A stretch of 64,000 bases of DNA, taken from Streptomyces capillispiralis. Its GTDB lineage: Bacteria; Actinomycetota; Actinomycetes; Streptomycetales; Streptomycetaceae. Shown piece by piece: positions 32,361 to 40,602 of the stretch; position 1 is the stretch's first letter; the number at the start of each line of letters is the position of its first letter. Both the position numbers and the translations under genes were made by a program. The notes under the pieces are model-generated. The model saw only the letters and a program-made list of their open reading frames with translations. It was not told the origin of the DNA and searched no databases. The stretch covers positions 4,248,501-4,312,500 of the forward strand of contig NZ_VIWV01000001.1 of assembly GCF_007829875.1 (NCBI RefSeq). The letters are read 5' to 3'.

Positions 32361-33010
32361 CGTCGACCGACGCGTTCGTGCCGCCGGCGGGCTGGTCGTG
32401 CGCCCCCCTGCGGGACCTCTGCGCGTCCCTGCAGACCGGGCCGGCCCGGCGGGCCGAGGACCGGGGACGCACATGGGCCGACGGAGGGGCCCCGCTCGTG
32501 CTGCCCCGGGACCTCCAGGGACAGCGGATCCTCACCGGGGAAGCCGCGCACGTCCCCGCGATCCCCCCGGACGGGGCACGGACACTGGTGAAGTACGAGT
32601 TGGCCGAAGGGGACATCCTCCTCACCAGGACCGGCACAGTGGGGCGCTGTGCGCTGGTCACCGGAGAGCATGCGGGCTGGCTGTTCCACCCCAACCTGGT
32701 GCGCATCAGGCTGCCCGAGGCGCGGCAGGTGTCGGCCACGTATCTCGTGGCCTATCTGAGCGCGACGGCCGCACAGGACTGGATCACGGCTCGCACGGCC
32801 GGCTCGGTCATCCCGTCACTCAGCCTCCGCACTCTGGGCGAGCTGCCCGTCCTCGTGCCGCCGGCCGCGGAGCAGGAGGCCATTGGCGCCACGCTCGCCG
32901 CCCTCGATGCCAAGATCAGGGCCCATACCGAGATCGCCCGCGTCACCCGCGACTACCGCAGCGTGCTCGCCGACGCCTTGATGACAGGCGTTCTGCCCAC
33001 CGAGCCGTGA
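32357..33010 (+). CDS. Half-length Type I specificity subunit (HsdS-like)
   Basis: A 217-residue DNA-recognition subunit with one target-recognition domain (about 10-165; GDILLTRTGTVGRCALV is a conserved TRD core) and one C-terminal conserved helix (LPVLVPPAAEQEAIGATL, then LDAKIRAHTEIAR). Classical HsdS has two TRDs in about 400 residues; half-subunits act as dimers and recognise a palindromic split site. The start GTG at 32357 overlaps the hsdM stop. It is the last gene of the operon; nur follows after 29 bases from its own promoter. Confidence 0.85.
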   Translation: MTSTDAFVPPAGWSCAPLRDLCASLQTGPARRAEDRGRTWADGGAPLVLPRDLQGQRILTGEAAHVPAIPPDGARTLVKYELAEGDILLTRTGTVGRCALVTGEHAGWLFHPNLVRIRLPEARQVSATYLVAYLSATAAQDWITARTAGSVIPSLSLRTLGELPVLVPPAAEQEAIGATLAALDAKIRAHTEIARVTRDYRSVLADALMTGVLPTEP

Positions 33011-33039
33011 TCCGGTCCGCTCCGCCTTAGACTCGAGGT

Positions 33040-33477
33040 GTGGTGAGCACCGACTGGAAGAGCGACCTCAGGCAGCGCGGCTACCGGCTGACGCCGCAGC
33101 GCCAACTCGTGCTCGAAGCCGTGGACACCCTGGAGCACGCGACCCCCGACGCCATCCTCGGCGAAGTGAGGAAGACGGCGTCGGGGGTCAACATTTCCAC
33201 CGTGTACCGCACGCTGGAGCTCCTGGAGGAGCTCGGGCTGGTCTCGCACGCCCATCTCGGGCACGGCGCCCCGACGTACCACCTCGCCGACCGGCACCAC
33301 CATCTGCACCTGGTCTGCCGTGACTGCACCGAGGTCATCGAGGCGGACGTGGAGGTGGCCGCCGAGTTCACGGCCAAGCTGCGGGACTCCTTCGGCTTCG
33401 ACACCGACATGAAGCACTTCGCGATCTTCGGCAGGTGCCGGGACTGTTCCCTGAAGGCTTCAACTACCGAGTCGTAG
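33040..33477 (+). CDS. nur: Nickel-responsive Fur-family regulator Nur
   Basis: Represses nickel uptake and the Fe superoxide dismutase gene (sodF) when nickel is bound. The 145-residue product aligns with S. coelicolor Nur and keeps its metal ligands: His33, His70, His72, and the cluster H86-H-H88-L-H90, plus Cys93 and Cys96 (LVCRDC) and the C-terminal Cys pair (GRCRDC). The winged helix contains NISTVYRTLELLEELG. A -10-like TAGACT at 33027-33032 lies only 7 bases before the GTG at 33040 (alternative GTG at 33043), so the mRNA is probably leaderless. Confidence 0.95.
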   Translation: MVSTDWKSDLRQRGYRLTPQRQLVLEAVDTLEHATPDAILGEVRKTASGVNISTVYRTLELLEELGLVSHAHLGHGAPTYHLADRHHHLHLVCRDCTEVIEADVEVAAEFTAKLRDSFGFDTDMKHFAIFGRCRDCSLKASTTES

Positions 33478-33486
33478 GCTGGTCGT

Positions 33487-34452
33487 ATGAAGAGCCCTCT
33501 GCTGACCCTGCCCGGCGCCGTCCCCGCCGAGGGCGTGGACGAAGGCGTGGCCGCCCACTACGGCGATCTGTTCCGCGAGCAGCGCACCCTCGCCGACGGC
33601 ACCGGTTTCGTCGACCTGTCCCACCGCGGGGTCGTCACCGTCTCCGGGCCCGAGCGGCTCGGCTGGCTGCACCTGCTGCTCACCCAGCACGTCAGCGACC
33701 TCCCGCCGCACCAGGCCACCGAGGCCCTGATCCTCTCCGCCAACGGGCACATCGAGCACGCGCTCTACCTCGTCGACGACGGGGAGACGGTGTGGGCGCA
33801 CGTCGAGCCCGGCACCCGGGAGGCGCTGATCGCCTACCTGGAGTCCATGAAGTTCTTCTACCGGGTCGAGGTCGCCGACCGCACCGCCGACACCGCCGTG
33901 GTGCACCTGCCGGCCGGGTCGATCGCGGAGGTGCCGGAGGGCGTCGTGGTGCGCGAGACGCCGTACGGCCGTGATCTGTTCCTGCCCCGGGGCGACCTGG
34001 AGGCGTACGCGGAGAAGACGGGGCCGGCCGCCGGGATCCTCGCGCTCGAGGCGCTGCGGGTCGAGCAGCACCGGCCGCGGCTCGGCTTCGAGACCGACCA
34101 CCGCACCATCCCGCACGAGCTGGGCTGGATCGGCGGCGCGGTGCACCTGCAGAAGGGCTGCTACCGGGGCCAGGAGACGGTCGCCCGGGTGCAGAACCTG
34201 GGCAAGCCGCCGCGCCGGCTGGTCTTCCTGCACCTGGACGGCAGCGAGGTCCACCTGCCGACGCCGGGGACGGAGATCCGGCTCGCGGACGACGGCCCGG
34301 ACGGGCGCAAGGTCGGGTTCGTCACGACGTCCGCGCGCCACTTCGAGCTGGGGCCGGTCGCGCTCGCGCTGGTGAAGCGCAACGTGCCGGTGGACGCCCG
34401 TCTGGTCGCCGGGGAGACCGCGGCGGCGCAGGAGACCGTCGTCGAGCCCTGA
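33487..34452 (+). CDS. ygfZ: Folate-binding protein YgfZ / GcvT-like
   Basis: Tetrahydrofolate-dependent protein that helps maintain or repair iron-sulfur enzymes. The 321-residue product has the GcvT-like folate fold and the family signature KGCYRGQETVAR (about residues 222-233), whose Cys is invariant in YgfZ. RRLVFLHLDG and VGFVTTSARH belong to the C-terminal barrel. The ATG at 33487 is 9 bases after the nur stop, without a strong ribosome site, so coupling to nur is possible. It is convergent with dtd, 6 bases apart. Confidence 0.92.
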   Translation: MKSPLLTLPGAVPAEGVDEGVAAHYGDLFREQRTLADGTGFVDLSHRGVVTVSGPERLGWLHLLLTQHVSDLPPHQATEALILSANGHIEHALYLVDDGETVWAHVEPGTREALIAYLESMKFFYRVEVADRTADTAVVHLPAGSIAEVPEGVVVRETPYGRDLFLPRGDLEAYAEKTGPAAGILALEALRVEQHRPRLGFETDHRTIPHELGWIGGAVHLQKGCYRGQETVARVQNLGKPPRRLVFLHLDGSEVHLPTPGTEIRLADDGPDGRKVGFVTTSARHFELGPVALALVKRNVPVDARLVAGETAAAQETVVEP

Positions 34453-34458
34453 GCGGGC

Positions 34459-34884
34459 TCAGATCTCCAGCAGGACGGTGAACGGGCCGTCGTTGGTCAG
34501 CGACACCCGCATGGCCGCGCCGAAGCGGCCCGTCGCCACCGTCGCGCCCAGGGCGCGCAGCTGGGCGACCACCTCGTCGACCAGCGGTTCGGCGAGGTCA
34601 CCGGGGGCGGCGGCGTTCCAGGTGGGACGGCGGCCCTTGCGGGCGTCGCCGTAAAGGGTGAACTGGCTGATCACCAGCAGCGGTGCGCCGGTGTCGCTGC
34701 ACGACTTCTCGTCGTGCAGCATCCGCACCGACCAGAGCTTGCGGGCGAGCCGGGCCGCCTTCTCCTTGGTGTCCTCGTGGGTGACGCCGACGAGGACGCA
34801 CAGTCCCTCGCCCTCGATCGCCCCCACCGTCTCGCCGTCCACGACGACGCTCGCGCCGTCGACCCTCTGCACCACCGCACGCAT
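34459..34884 (-). CDS. dtd: D-aminoacyl-tRNA deacylase Dtd
   Basis: Hydrolyses D-amino acids from mischarged tRNA. The 141-residue product matches the usual length and begins MRAVVQRVDGASVVVDGE, the standard family start. The chirality-checking motif SQFTLYGDARKGRRP is complete; the second motif is SLTNDGPFT, where most relatives have xNxGPVT, so the key Gly-Pro is kept. It is divergent from rsiG, with a 177-base gap. Confidence 0.95.
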   Translation of the reverse strand: MRAVVQRVDGASVVVDGETVGAIEGEGLCVLVGVTHEDTKEKAARLARKLWSVRMLHDEKSCSDTGAPLLVISQFTLYGDARKGRRPTWNAAAPGDLAEPLVDEVVAQLRALGATVATGRFGAAMRVSLTNDGPFTVLLEI

Positions 34885-35061
34885 ACGACCATGATGCCGG
34901 TCGGGGAACAGCCGACCGACGGCGGCCCACGAGGTCCCCCGCTCGGGCTATTTTTACTCCTTAGGGCCCATCTGGGGCGGATCGGGGACACTCGCTCACA
35001 TAGCGGCCGCTTGGGGTGGCACGATGCTGGCACATGCCGGTCGAGGGGACGGTTGAGGCAC

Positions 35062-35694
35062 ATGAGCACACCGGGAGTGGGGCAGCCGCCTGCGGCTGTT
35101 CCGTTGACCCAGGCGGGAATCGGGGAGCGCGAGTTCCACCGGCCGCCCACACAGCGCACCGACAGTCCGGTGCTGCCCGAGGACGGGCCGGGGGCCGATC
35201 TGACCGTGCTCGGCCTGCCCGAGCTGCGGCGGGTGCGGCGGGAGGCGCAGCGGGACGAGGCGGACCTCAGCTATGTGCGGCGGCTGCTCCAGGGGCGGAT
35301 CGACATCCTGCGGGCGGAGCTGGCCCGGCGCGTGCCGGGCTGTGTGCCCTCGGTCGTCGCGCCGGGGGCGGTGTCGGTCGTGGAGCGGCTGTCGGAGATC
35401 CTGCGGGACGGCCCGGCCCGGCACCGCTCCTCCGCCCGCCACGTGACACTGGGGACGCCGCGCGGCGAGGAGTACCGGCGGCTGGCGGCCGAGGCGCTCG
35501 CCGAGGTGGAGCTGTCCGACCTGGGGGCGCGCACGGACGCGGAGCTGAACGCCGCGATGGGCCGGCTGGTGCGGTACGAGCAGCAGGTCTCGCGGCGGCG
35601 GCAGCGGTTGCAGCGTACGGCCGACGAGTGCAGCGCGGAGATCGCGCGCCGGTACCGCGAGGGGGAGGCGCAGGTCGACGACCTGCTCGGGTGA
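35062..35694 (+). CDS. rsiG: Anti-sigma factor RsiG for WhiG, c-di-GMP dependent
   Basis: Holds the sporulation sigma factor WhiG inactive when bound to cyclic di-GMP, so it times entry into spore formation. The 210-residue helical product contains both copies of the c-di-GMP signature E-x3-S-x2-R-x3-Q-x3-D exactly: E66-S70-R73-Q77-D81 and E173-S177-R180-Q184-D188, in two antiparallel helices. The N-terminal 45 residues look disordered. The ATG at 35062 follows TTGAGG, a weak ribosome site; frames further upstream lie antisense to dtd and are rejected. Confidence 0.95.
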   Translation: MSTPGVGQPPAAVPLTQAGIGEREFHRPPTQRTDSPVLPEDGPGADLTVLGLPELRRVRREAQRDEADLSYVRRLLQGRIDILRAELARRVPGCVPSVVAPGAVSVVERLSEILRDGPARHRSSARHVTLGTPRGEEYRRLAAEALAEVELSDLGARTDAELNAAMGRLVRYEQQVSRRRQRLQRTADECSAEIARRYREGEAQVDDLLG

Positions 35695-35760
35695 GCCGGG
35701 GCGGGCGGGGCCGGGGAAACCTCTTCGACACCCGTCGCGCGCCCGCCCTACCGTGAGCCC

Positions 35761-37017
35761 ATGACCTCCCGAGCCGACATCGAAGTACGCCCGATCGACG
35801 GGACCGAGTTCGCCGACTGGAACCGCGCCCTCAACACCGGGTTCCTGCGGGAGCCCACGTCCGACGAGGAGATCGTCGACGCGCGCCGGGCGCAGTTCAC
35901 GCCCGGCCGGTCGATCGGGGCCTTCGACGGCGGGCGCTGTGTCGCCACGTTCCGTTCCTTCGCGCAGGAGCTGACCGTGGTCGGCGGCGCGAGCGTGCCC
36001 GCCGACGCCGTCTCCAACGTCACCGTCACCGCCACCCACCGCCGCCGCGGCCTGCTGACCCGCATGATGGCGCGGGACCTGGCGGCCGCGAAGGAGCGCG
36101 GGGACGTCGTCGCGACGCTGATCGCCGCGGAGTACCCGATCTACGGCCGCTACGGCTTCGGCCCGGCCACCTCGACGACCGAGTGGACCATCGACGTGCC
36201 GCGCACCGGTCTCGACCCGCGCTGGGCGGGCCCGGAGGACGGCGGCCGCGTCGACCTGGTGGACGGGGAGGAGGTCCGCAAGCTGGGGCCCGACCTGCAC
36301 GAGCGGCTGCGCCGGGCGCAGCCGGGGGCGGTCAGCCGGGACGATCTGTGGTGGCGGATCACCACGGGGGCGGTGCGTTTCCACCCGACGTTCCAGGAGC
36401 CGTACTACGTGGTGTACCGGTCGGCCGGGGGCGAGGTCGAGGGCATGGCCGCCTACACGGCGGACGACCACTGGGGCGACGCCAAGCAGCCGTTGAACAC
36501 GGCGCGGGTGAAGTGGCTGATCGGGGTGACCCCGGCCGCGGAGCGCGCGCTGTGGCACTACCTGTGTTCCATCGACTGGGTGGTGCGGGTGAAGAGCGGC
36601 TGGCGCGCCCCCGACGACCTGCTCCCGCACTTCCTGCCGGACCCGCGGGCCGCCGCCGTCACCACGCACGCGGACTGGCTGTGGGTGCGGATCCTGGATG
36701 TCGTACGGGCCATGGAGGCGCGGACGTACGGGGTGGCGGGGTCGCTGGTGCTGGAGGTCGTCGACCGTGGCGGGCCGGCCGGCGGGCGGTACCGGCTGGA
36801 GGCGTCGGCGGACGGGGCCGGGTCGTGTGTGCCGACCACCGGGAGCGCCGATCTCACGCTGGACGTCGTGGAGTTGGCGGCGCTGTGGCTGGGGGACGAG
36901 TCCGCGGTGCGGCTGGCGGCGCTGGGCCGGGTGCGGGAAGAACGAGCGGGCGCCGCCCGTCAGGCCGACGCCCTGCTGCGTACGTCCAGGCGACCGTGGT
37001 GCCCGGACCTGTTCTGA
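35761..37017 (+). CDS. Eis-like GNAT N-acetyltransferase
   Basis: A 418-residue enzyme of the Eis architecture: an N-terminal GNAT domain with the acetyl-CoA loop VTVTATHRRRGLLTRMM (about 85-101) and AAEYPIYGRYGFG, a central second GNAT-like domain, and a C-terminal SCP2-like domain (about 310-418). Mycobacterial Eis acetylates aminoglycosides and other amines; the substrate here is unknown. It ends with the free carboxylate LF, as in Eis proteins, where the C-terminus is catalytic. A bidirectional terminator follows. Confidence 0.88.
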   Translation: MTSRADIEVRPIDGTEFADWNRALNTGFLREPTSDEEIVDARRAQFTPGRSIGAFDGGRCVATFRSFAQELTVVGGASVPADAVSNVTVTATHRRRGLLTRMMARDLAAAKERGDVVATLIAAEYPIYGRYGFGPATSTTEWTIDVPRTGLDPRWAGPEDGGRVDLVDGEEVRKLGPDLHERLRRAQPGAVSRDDLWWRITTGAVRFHPTFQEPYYVVYRSAGGEVEGMAAYTADDHWGDAKQPLNTARVKWLIGVTPAAERALWHYLCSIDWVVRVKSGWRAPDDLLPHFLPDPRAAAVTTHADWLWVRILDVVRAMEARTYGVAGSLVLEVVDRGGPAGGRYRLEASADGAGSCVPTTGSADLTLDVVELAALWLGDESAVRLAALGRVREERAGAARQADALLRTSRRPWCPDLF

Positions 37018-37137
37018 GCGCTGTCGCTCTCGCGCTCCTGCTGTCTGTCTCCTTCCGCCGACGACGGGTGAGCGCTCATCCGTAGCGAGCTGTTCGGTTG
37101 TGGTTGTTGTGCGGGTGGTGCCTGCCGACGGGCTCCC

Positions 37138-37159
37138 GGCTCCCCTCCGGAGGGGAGCC
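37138..37159. terminator. Bidirectional terminator
   Basis: Perfect 22-bp palindrome: GGCTCCCCTCC (37138-37148) followed directly by its complement (37149-37159). It is placed between the convergent Eis-like gene (ends 37017) and the small membrane-protein gene (ends 37184). Confidence 0.75.
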
Positions 37160-37183
37160 CGGCCGGCGGTCTGCGGTGTGCTG

Positions 37184-37369
37184 TCAGCCGGACTGGGCGA
37201 GCAGCATCACGAGGATGACCGCGCCGATGCCGCCGATCACGGTGTTCCGCGCCTTGATGCCCACGGTGAGGGCGACGAAGGCGATGATCCCCATCGGCCC
37301 GTACTTCCACTGGACGAGCTGCTCGAACCCGATGGCCAGTGCTGCGACGACGACGGCGACGAACGGCAT
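37184..37369 (-). CDS. Small membrane protein next to devE
   Basis: A 61-residue protein with two or three hydrophobic segments (VAVVVAALAIGFEQLVQW, MGIIAFVALTVGI, IGAVILVMLLAQS). It is a paralogue of the 62-residue protein at 38493-38681: both share EQLVQW-YG and the hydrophobic layout. Function unknown. GGGGGA precedes the ATG at 37369. It is divergent from devE, with a palindromic operator between them. Confidence 0.8.
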   Translation of the reverse strand: MPFVAVVVAALAIGFEQLVQWKYGPMGIIAFVALTVGIKARNTVIGGIGAVILVMLLAQSG

Positions 37370-37443
37370 GACGGTCCCCCTTGTGTCGTGGTCACCTCCT
37401 GCCACCCTGGCGGCCAACCCCCCAGGAGATCAACCAGGTTGCG

Positions 37444-37462
37444 CAAGTTGGCGACCAACTTG
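37444..37462. promoter_or_regulatory. Operator-like palindrome upstream of devE
   Basis: CAAGTTGG-CGA-CCAACTTG, a perfect 8-bp inverted repeat with a 3-base centre, in the divergent gap between the small membrane-protein gene and devE. A nearly identical element occurs before devA. Probable binding site for one or both GntR-like proteins. Confidence 0.65.
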
Positions 37463-37547
37463 TCTTTAGTTATCTCCACTTGGAAGAGGCTTATAACCAC
37501 CTGCCGTTGAACTGCCCGAAGATGGCGGGAAGTTGTAGTGTGCGGCT

Positions 37548-38456
37548 GTGGACCCGGAACACGCCTCCGTCACGGGGCGGAAGAAGTCACAGCGGCCACG
37601 GACAACACATCGTGAGGTGGCCGACGAACTGCGCGCGCGGATCAGGTCCGGGGCGCTGCGGCCGGGTCAGCGCATGCCCACCCAGGCCCAGCTCGCCGCC
37701 GAGTTCGGCGTGGAGCGGCCCGCGGTCCGCCAGGCGCTGCGCGTGCTGCAGGCGGAGCAGTTGCTCACCAACGTCTCCAAGGGGGTGCCGGCCACCGTCG
37801 CCGACGACCCCGACAGGGCGCTGACCGGCCCCGCGGCACCTCCGCTGCCCACCACGGCGGCCCTCGCCCCGCGGATCGCCGCCGCCTTCGCGGCCGAGCA
37901 CGTGCGGATCGACGCCGTCTGCCTGACCGCGGTCTCCCTCACCCTGGCCATCGGGGAGCCGCTGCGCCAGATCCACGCGGGGCGGCGGAAACCGGCCAAG
38001 GTCGACGTGCGGGTGCTGCTGCCCAGCCGGAACATCGACCTGGCCTTCCCCACCCCGGTCGAGGGGCGCGGCGGGACGGACGGCCCGGTCCACGAGCGGT
38101 GGCTGTCGATGCGCAACGCCCAGGGGCAGGTGCTCCGGCACAACCTGCTCGCCCTGCGTGCCACGCACGGCATCGACGTGCGGGTCTCCTTCCGGGCGCT
38201 GCCCTTCACCCCGCCGGTGAAGCTGTACCTGCTCAACGGCGTGGAGGCGCTGTTCGCCTACTACACGGTGGTCCGCGGCGAGACGCAGATCGGCCAGGAG
38301 AACCTGGAGACGTACGACGCCCAGGGCATCCGGTCCATGCTGTTCGCGTTCGAGCGGGGGACCGGCCCGCGGGACACCGCGTTCGTGGAGCAGTCCCGCC
38401 GGTGGTTCGACGCGCTGTGGGAGACGATCAGTTCGGAGCTGGTGCTCACGGGCTGA
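37548..38456 (+). CDS. devE: GntR-like developmental regulator DevE
   Basis: A 302-residue regulator. An N-terminal winged HTH (IRSGALRPGQRMPTQAQLAA, then FGVERPAVRQALRVLQAEQLL) is joined to a long C-terminal domain (about 100-300) shared only with its neighbour DevA, containing RIDAVCLTA, VLLPSRNIDLAFP and ALPFTPPVKLYLLNG. The C-terminal part does not look like FCD or UTRA and resembles a phospholipase-D-like or nucleotidyl-binding fold; its ligand is unknown. In S. coelicolor devE and devA control aerial growth and sporulation. A -10-like TAGTGT six bases before the GTG suggests a leaderless transcript. Confidence 0.87.
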   Translation: MDPEHASVTGRKKSQRPRTTHREVADELRARIRSGALRPGQRMPTQAQLAAEFGVERPAVRQALRVLQAEQLLTNVSKGVPATVADDPDRALTGPAAPPLPTTAALAPRIAAAFAAEHVRIDAVCLTAVSLTLAIGEPLRQIHAGRRKPAKVDVRVLLPSRNIDLAFPTPVEGRGGTDGPVHERWLSMRNAQGQVLRHNLLALRATHGIDVRVSFRALPFTPPVKLYLLNGVEALFAYYTVVRGETQIGQENLETYDAQGIRSMLFAFERGTGPRDTAFVEQSRRWFDALWETISSELVLTG

Positions 38457-38492
38457 CGCCTCCCTCGGGGGCCCGGGTGACCGGGTGGCTCC

Positions 38493-38681
38493 TCACAGGG
38501 CCGGCCGCGCGACCAGCAGCGCGAGCAGCACGGCCCCGGCGGAGCTGAAGCCGGGGCTGTTGGCCCTGACTCCTATGGTGAGCAACAGCAGGCCGAGGAG
38601 GCCGGCCGCGCCGTACTGCCACTGGACGAGCTGCTCGACGGTGATGACGAGGACGGCGGAGATCAGGGCGAGGGCGGGCAT
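38493..38681 (-). CDS. Small membrane protein next to devA
   Basis: A 62-residue membrane protein (PALALISAVLVITVEQLVQW, GLLGLLLLTIGVRA, GAVLLALLVARPAL), paralogue of the 61-residue protein beside devE. The ATG at 38681 is preceded by AGGAGGAAC; a start at 38753 would lie inside the operator region. It is divergent from devA and close to the devE stop (36 bases, tail to tail). Confidence 0.8.
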   Translation of the reverse strand: MPALALISAVLVITVEQLVQWQYGAAGLLGLLLLTIGVRANSPGFSSAGAVLLALLVARPAL

Positions 38682-38727
38682 GGTGTTCCTCCTTCGGTCC
38701 GACGTGCGCGGTGGAGCCGTATCTCCT

Positions 38728-38757
38728 GCCAACTTGGCCAAGTTGGCAACCAACTCT
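38728..38757. promoter_or_regulatory. Operator-like double palindrome upstream of devA
   Basis: A perfect 20-bp palindrome GCCAACTTGG/CCAAGTTGGC (38728-38747) overlaps a second copy AAGTTGG-CAA-CCAACT (38740-38756), the same element as before devE. The duplicated site suggests cooperative binding. Confidence 0.68.
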
Positions 38758-38842
38758 GTTTAAGTTGTCCCCACTTGGCTACTATGAATAAACAACTTTC
38801 AAGCAACTCCCCTTAGATGGACCAAAGTTGTAGCGTTTGGTC

Positions 38843-39718
38843 GTGACCCAGGAGAACGTGTCAGTGAACGGCAGCGGCAGGCTCTCGCCCCAGGAGATCG
38901 CCGACATCCTGCGGGAACGCATCCGGAGCGGCGAGCTCAAGGCGGGCGACCGGCTGCCCACGCAGGCCGAACTGGCCGAGGAGTTCGGCGTGGAGCGCGG
39001 CACCGTCCGCCAGGCCCTGCGGGCCCTCCAGGAGGACGGTCTGCTCAGCAACGTCAGCAAGGGCAGTCCGCCGCGGATCGCCGAACCGGCTCCCGCGCGG
39101 GAGGAGCCCCAGCCGACGATGGTGGGCCTCGCGCCCCGGCTGACGGAGGCGTTCGCACCGCCGAGGGTGCGGATCGACGCGGTCTGCCTGACGGCCGAGA
39201 GCCTCATGCTGGCGCTCAGCGAGCCCGTGCGCCACATCCACGAGGGCCGCATCCGCCCCGAGTCCGTCGACGTCCGCGTCATGCTGCCCTCCCGGGACAT
39301 CGACCTCGCCTTCCCGGTGCCCGTCCAGGAGGGCGACGGCACCGACAACCCGGTCCACGACCGCTGGCTGGCGATGCGCAACGCCCAGGCCCGCGTGCTC
39401 CAGCACAACCTCCAGGCCCTGCGCGCCACGCACGGCATCGACGTCCACGTGACGTTCCGCGCCCTGCCCTTCACCCCGCCGGTGAAGCTGTACCTGCTCA
39501 ACGGGGAGGAGGCGCTGATGGGCTACTACATGCTCACCCGGCGCGAGGAGGAGTGGGAGAGCCGCACCCTGGAGATGTACGACGCGCTGGGCTCCCACTC
39601 CCTGCTCTTCTCCTTCCTCAAGCGGTCCGGGCGGCGGGACCAGGCGTTCGTGGAGGAATCCCAGAAGTGGTTCGACGCCCTCTGGGAAACCATCACGACG
39701 GACCTGACACTCTCCTAG
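38843..39718 (+). CDS. devA: GntR-like developmental regulator DevA
   Basis: Paralogue of DevE (291 residues) with the HTH IRSGELKAGDRLPTQAELAE, then FGVERGTVRQALRALQEDGLL, and the same C-terminal domain (RIDAVCLTAESL, VMLPSRDIDLAFP, ALPFTPPVKLYLLNG). In S. coelicolor devA mutants are defective in aerial mycelium and spores. The GTG at 38843 is chosen over a TTG at 38837: a -10-like TAGCGT (38831-38836) ends six bases before it, exactly as in devE, indicating a leaderless mRNA. The TAG stop shares one base with the devB start, so the two are coupled. Confidence 0.9.
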   Translation: MTQENVSVNGSGRLSPQEIADILRERIRSGELKAGDRLPTQAELAEEFGVERGTVRQALRALQEDGLLSNVSKGSPPRIAEPAPAREEPQPTMVGLAPRLTEAFAPPRVRIDAVCLTAESLMLALSEPVRHIHEGRIRPESVDVRVMLPSRDIDLAFPVPVQEGDGTDNPVHDRWLAMRNAQARVLQHNLQALRATHGIDVHVTFRALPFTPPVKLYLLNGEEALMGYYMLTRREEEWESRTLEMYDALGSHSLLFSFLKRSGRRDQAFVEESQKWFDALWETITTDLTLS

Positions 39719-40461
39719 TGACCTCTGAGACGACGCGGACCGGTCCGGTGAGGGCCGGGAGCGAGACGGAACTGGACGCACTGCGCAAGCTGGTCAAGGG
39801 CTCCCGCGTCGTGCTGTGGGACTTCGACGGGCCCGTCTGCCGCCTGTTCGCCGGGCACTCGGCGGAGCGGGTGGCCGACGACCTGGTGTCCTGGCTCGAG
39901 GGGCACGGCCTGCACGGCCTGCTCACGGACACCGAACGCGAGTCCCCGGACCCGCAGGTGGTCCTGCGTGCCCTCGACCGCCGGCACCCCGGCAGCGACC
40001 TCGTCGCGGAGCTGGAACAACGCCTCACCCACGAGGAGCTGCGGGCCACCGCCTCGGCGATGCCCACCCCGTACGCGGACCCGCTGATCCGCACCTGGAC
40101 CGCGGTGGGCTCCCGGCTCGCCGTCGCGACCAACAACTCCCCGCGCGTCGTGCGCGCCTACCTGGACTCCCGGGGCCTCGCCCCCTGCTTCGCCCCCCAC
40201 ATATACGGCCGCACCCAGGAACTGAACCGCCTCAAACCCGACCCGCACTGCGTCAACCGGGCCCTGAACGCCATGGGCGCCGCGCCGGCGACCGCGCTGA
40301 TGATCGGCGACACCCCGTCCGACCTGCTCGCCGCCCGGGCGGCCGGCGTCCCGTTCCTCGGCTACGCCCGCACCGAACGCAAGGGCGAGCTGCTGCGCGA
40401 CGCGGGCGCCACGGTGGTCGTGGACTCACTGGAGCCGGTGCTGCGGCTGGTCCGCCGCTGA
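39718..40461 (+). CDS. devB: HAD-family phosphatase DevB
   Basis: Haloacid-dehalogenase-type hydrolase (247 residues), probably a phosphatase. Motif I is LWDFDGPVC with nucleophile and acid Asp residues, motif II ATNNSPR, motif III Lys in LNRLKPDPHC, and motif IV IGDTPSDLLAA. The cap insertion (about 40-120) is the class I type. The physiological substrate is unknown. The GTG start at 39718 overlaps the devA stop by one base, so it should be expressed with devA, as in the devAB operon of S. coelicolor. Confidence 0.9.
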   Translation: MTSETTRTGPVRAGSETELDALRKLVKGSRVVLWDFDGPVCRLFAGHSAERVADDLVSWLEGHGLHGLLTDTERESPDPQVVLRALDRRHPGSDLVAELEQRLTHEELRATASAMPTPYADPLIRTWTAVGSRLAVATNNSPRVVRAYLDSRGLAPCFAPHIYGRTQELNRLKPDPHCVNRALNAMGAAPATALMIGDTPSDLLAARAAGVPFLGYARTERKGELLRDAGATVVVDSLEPVLRLVRR

Positions 40462-40602
40462 GGGCCGGCCGCGCGGCGCTGCGCCGTCGGTGGGGCGGGT
40501 CCGGCGGGGAGACGGCGTCGCGCACGGAGTGCGGCGGTGGCGGGAGTACCGTACTGCCACTTCCGTACCCCGCGGAGGGGTCCAGCACGAGAGACACGGG
40601 CC

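Noticed and set aside
29702..33040. Integrative element or prophage carrying the Abi-HsdMS island
   Set aside because: No integrase, transposase, terminal repeat or tRNA attachment site was seen at either edge; the island may have arrived by homologous recombination between flanking genes.
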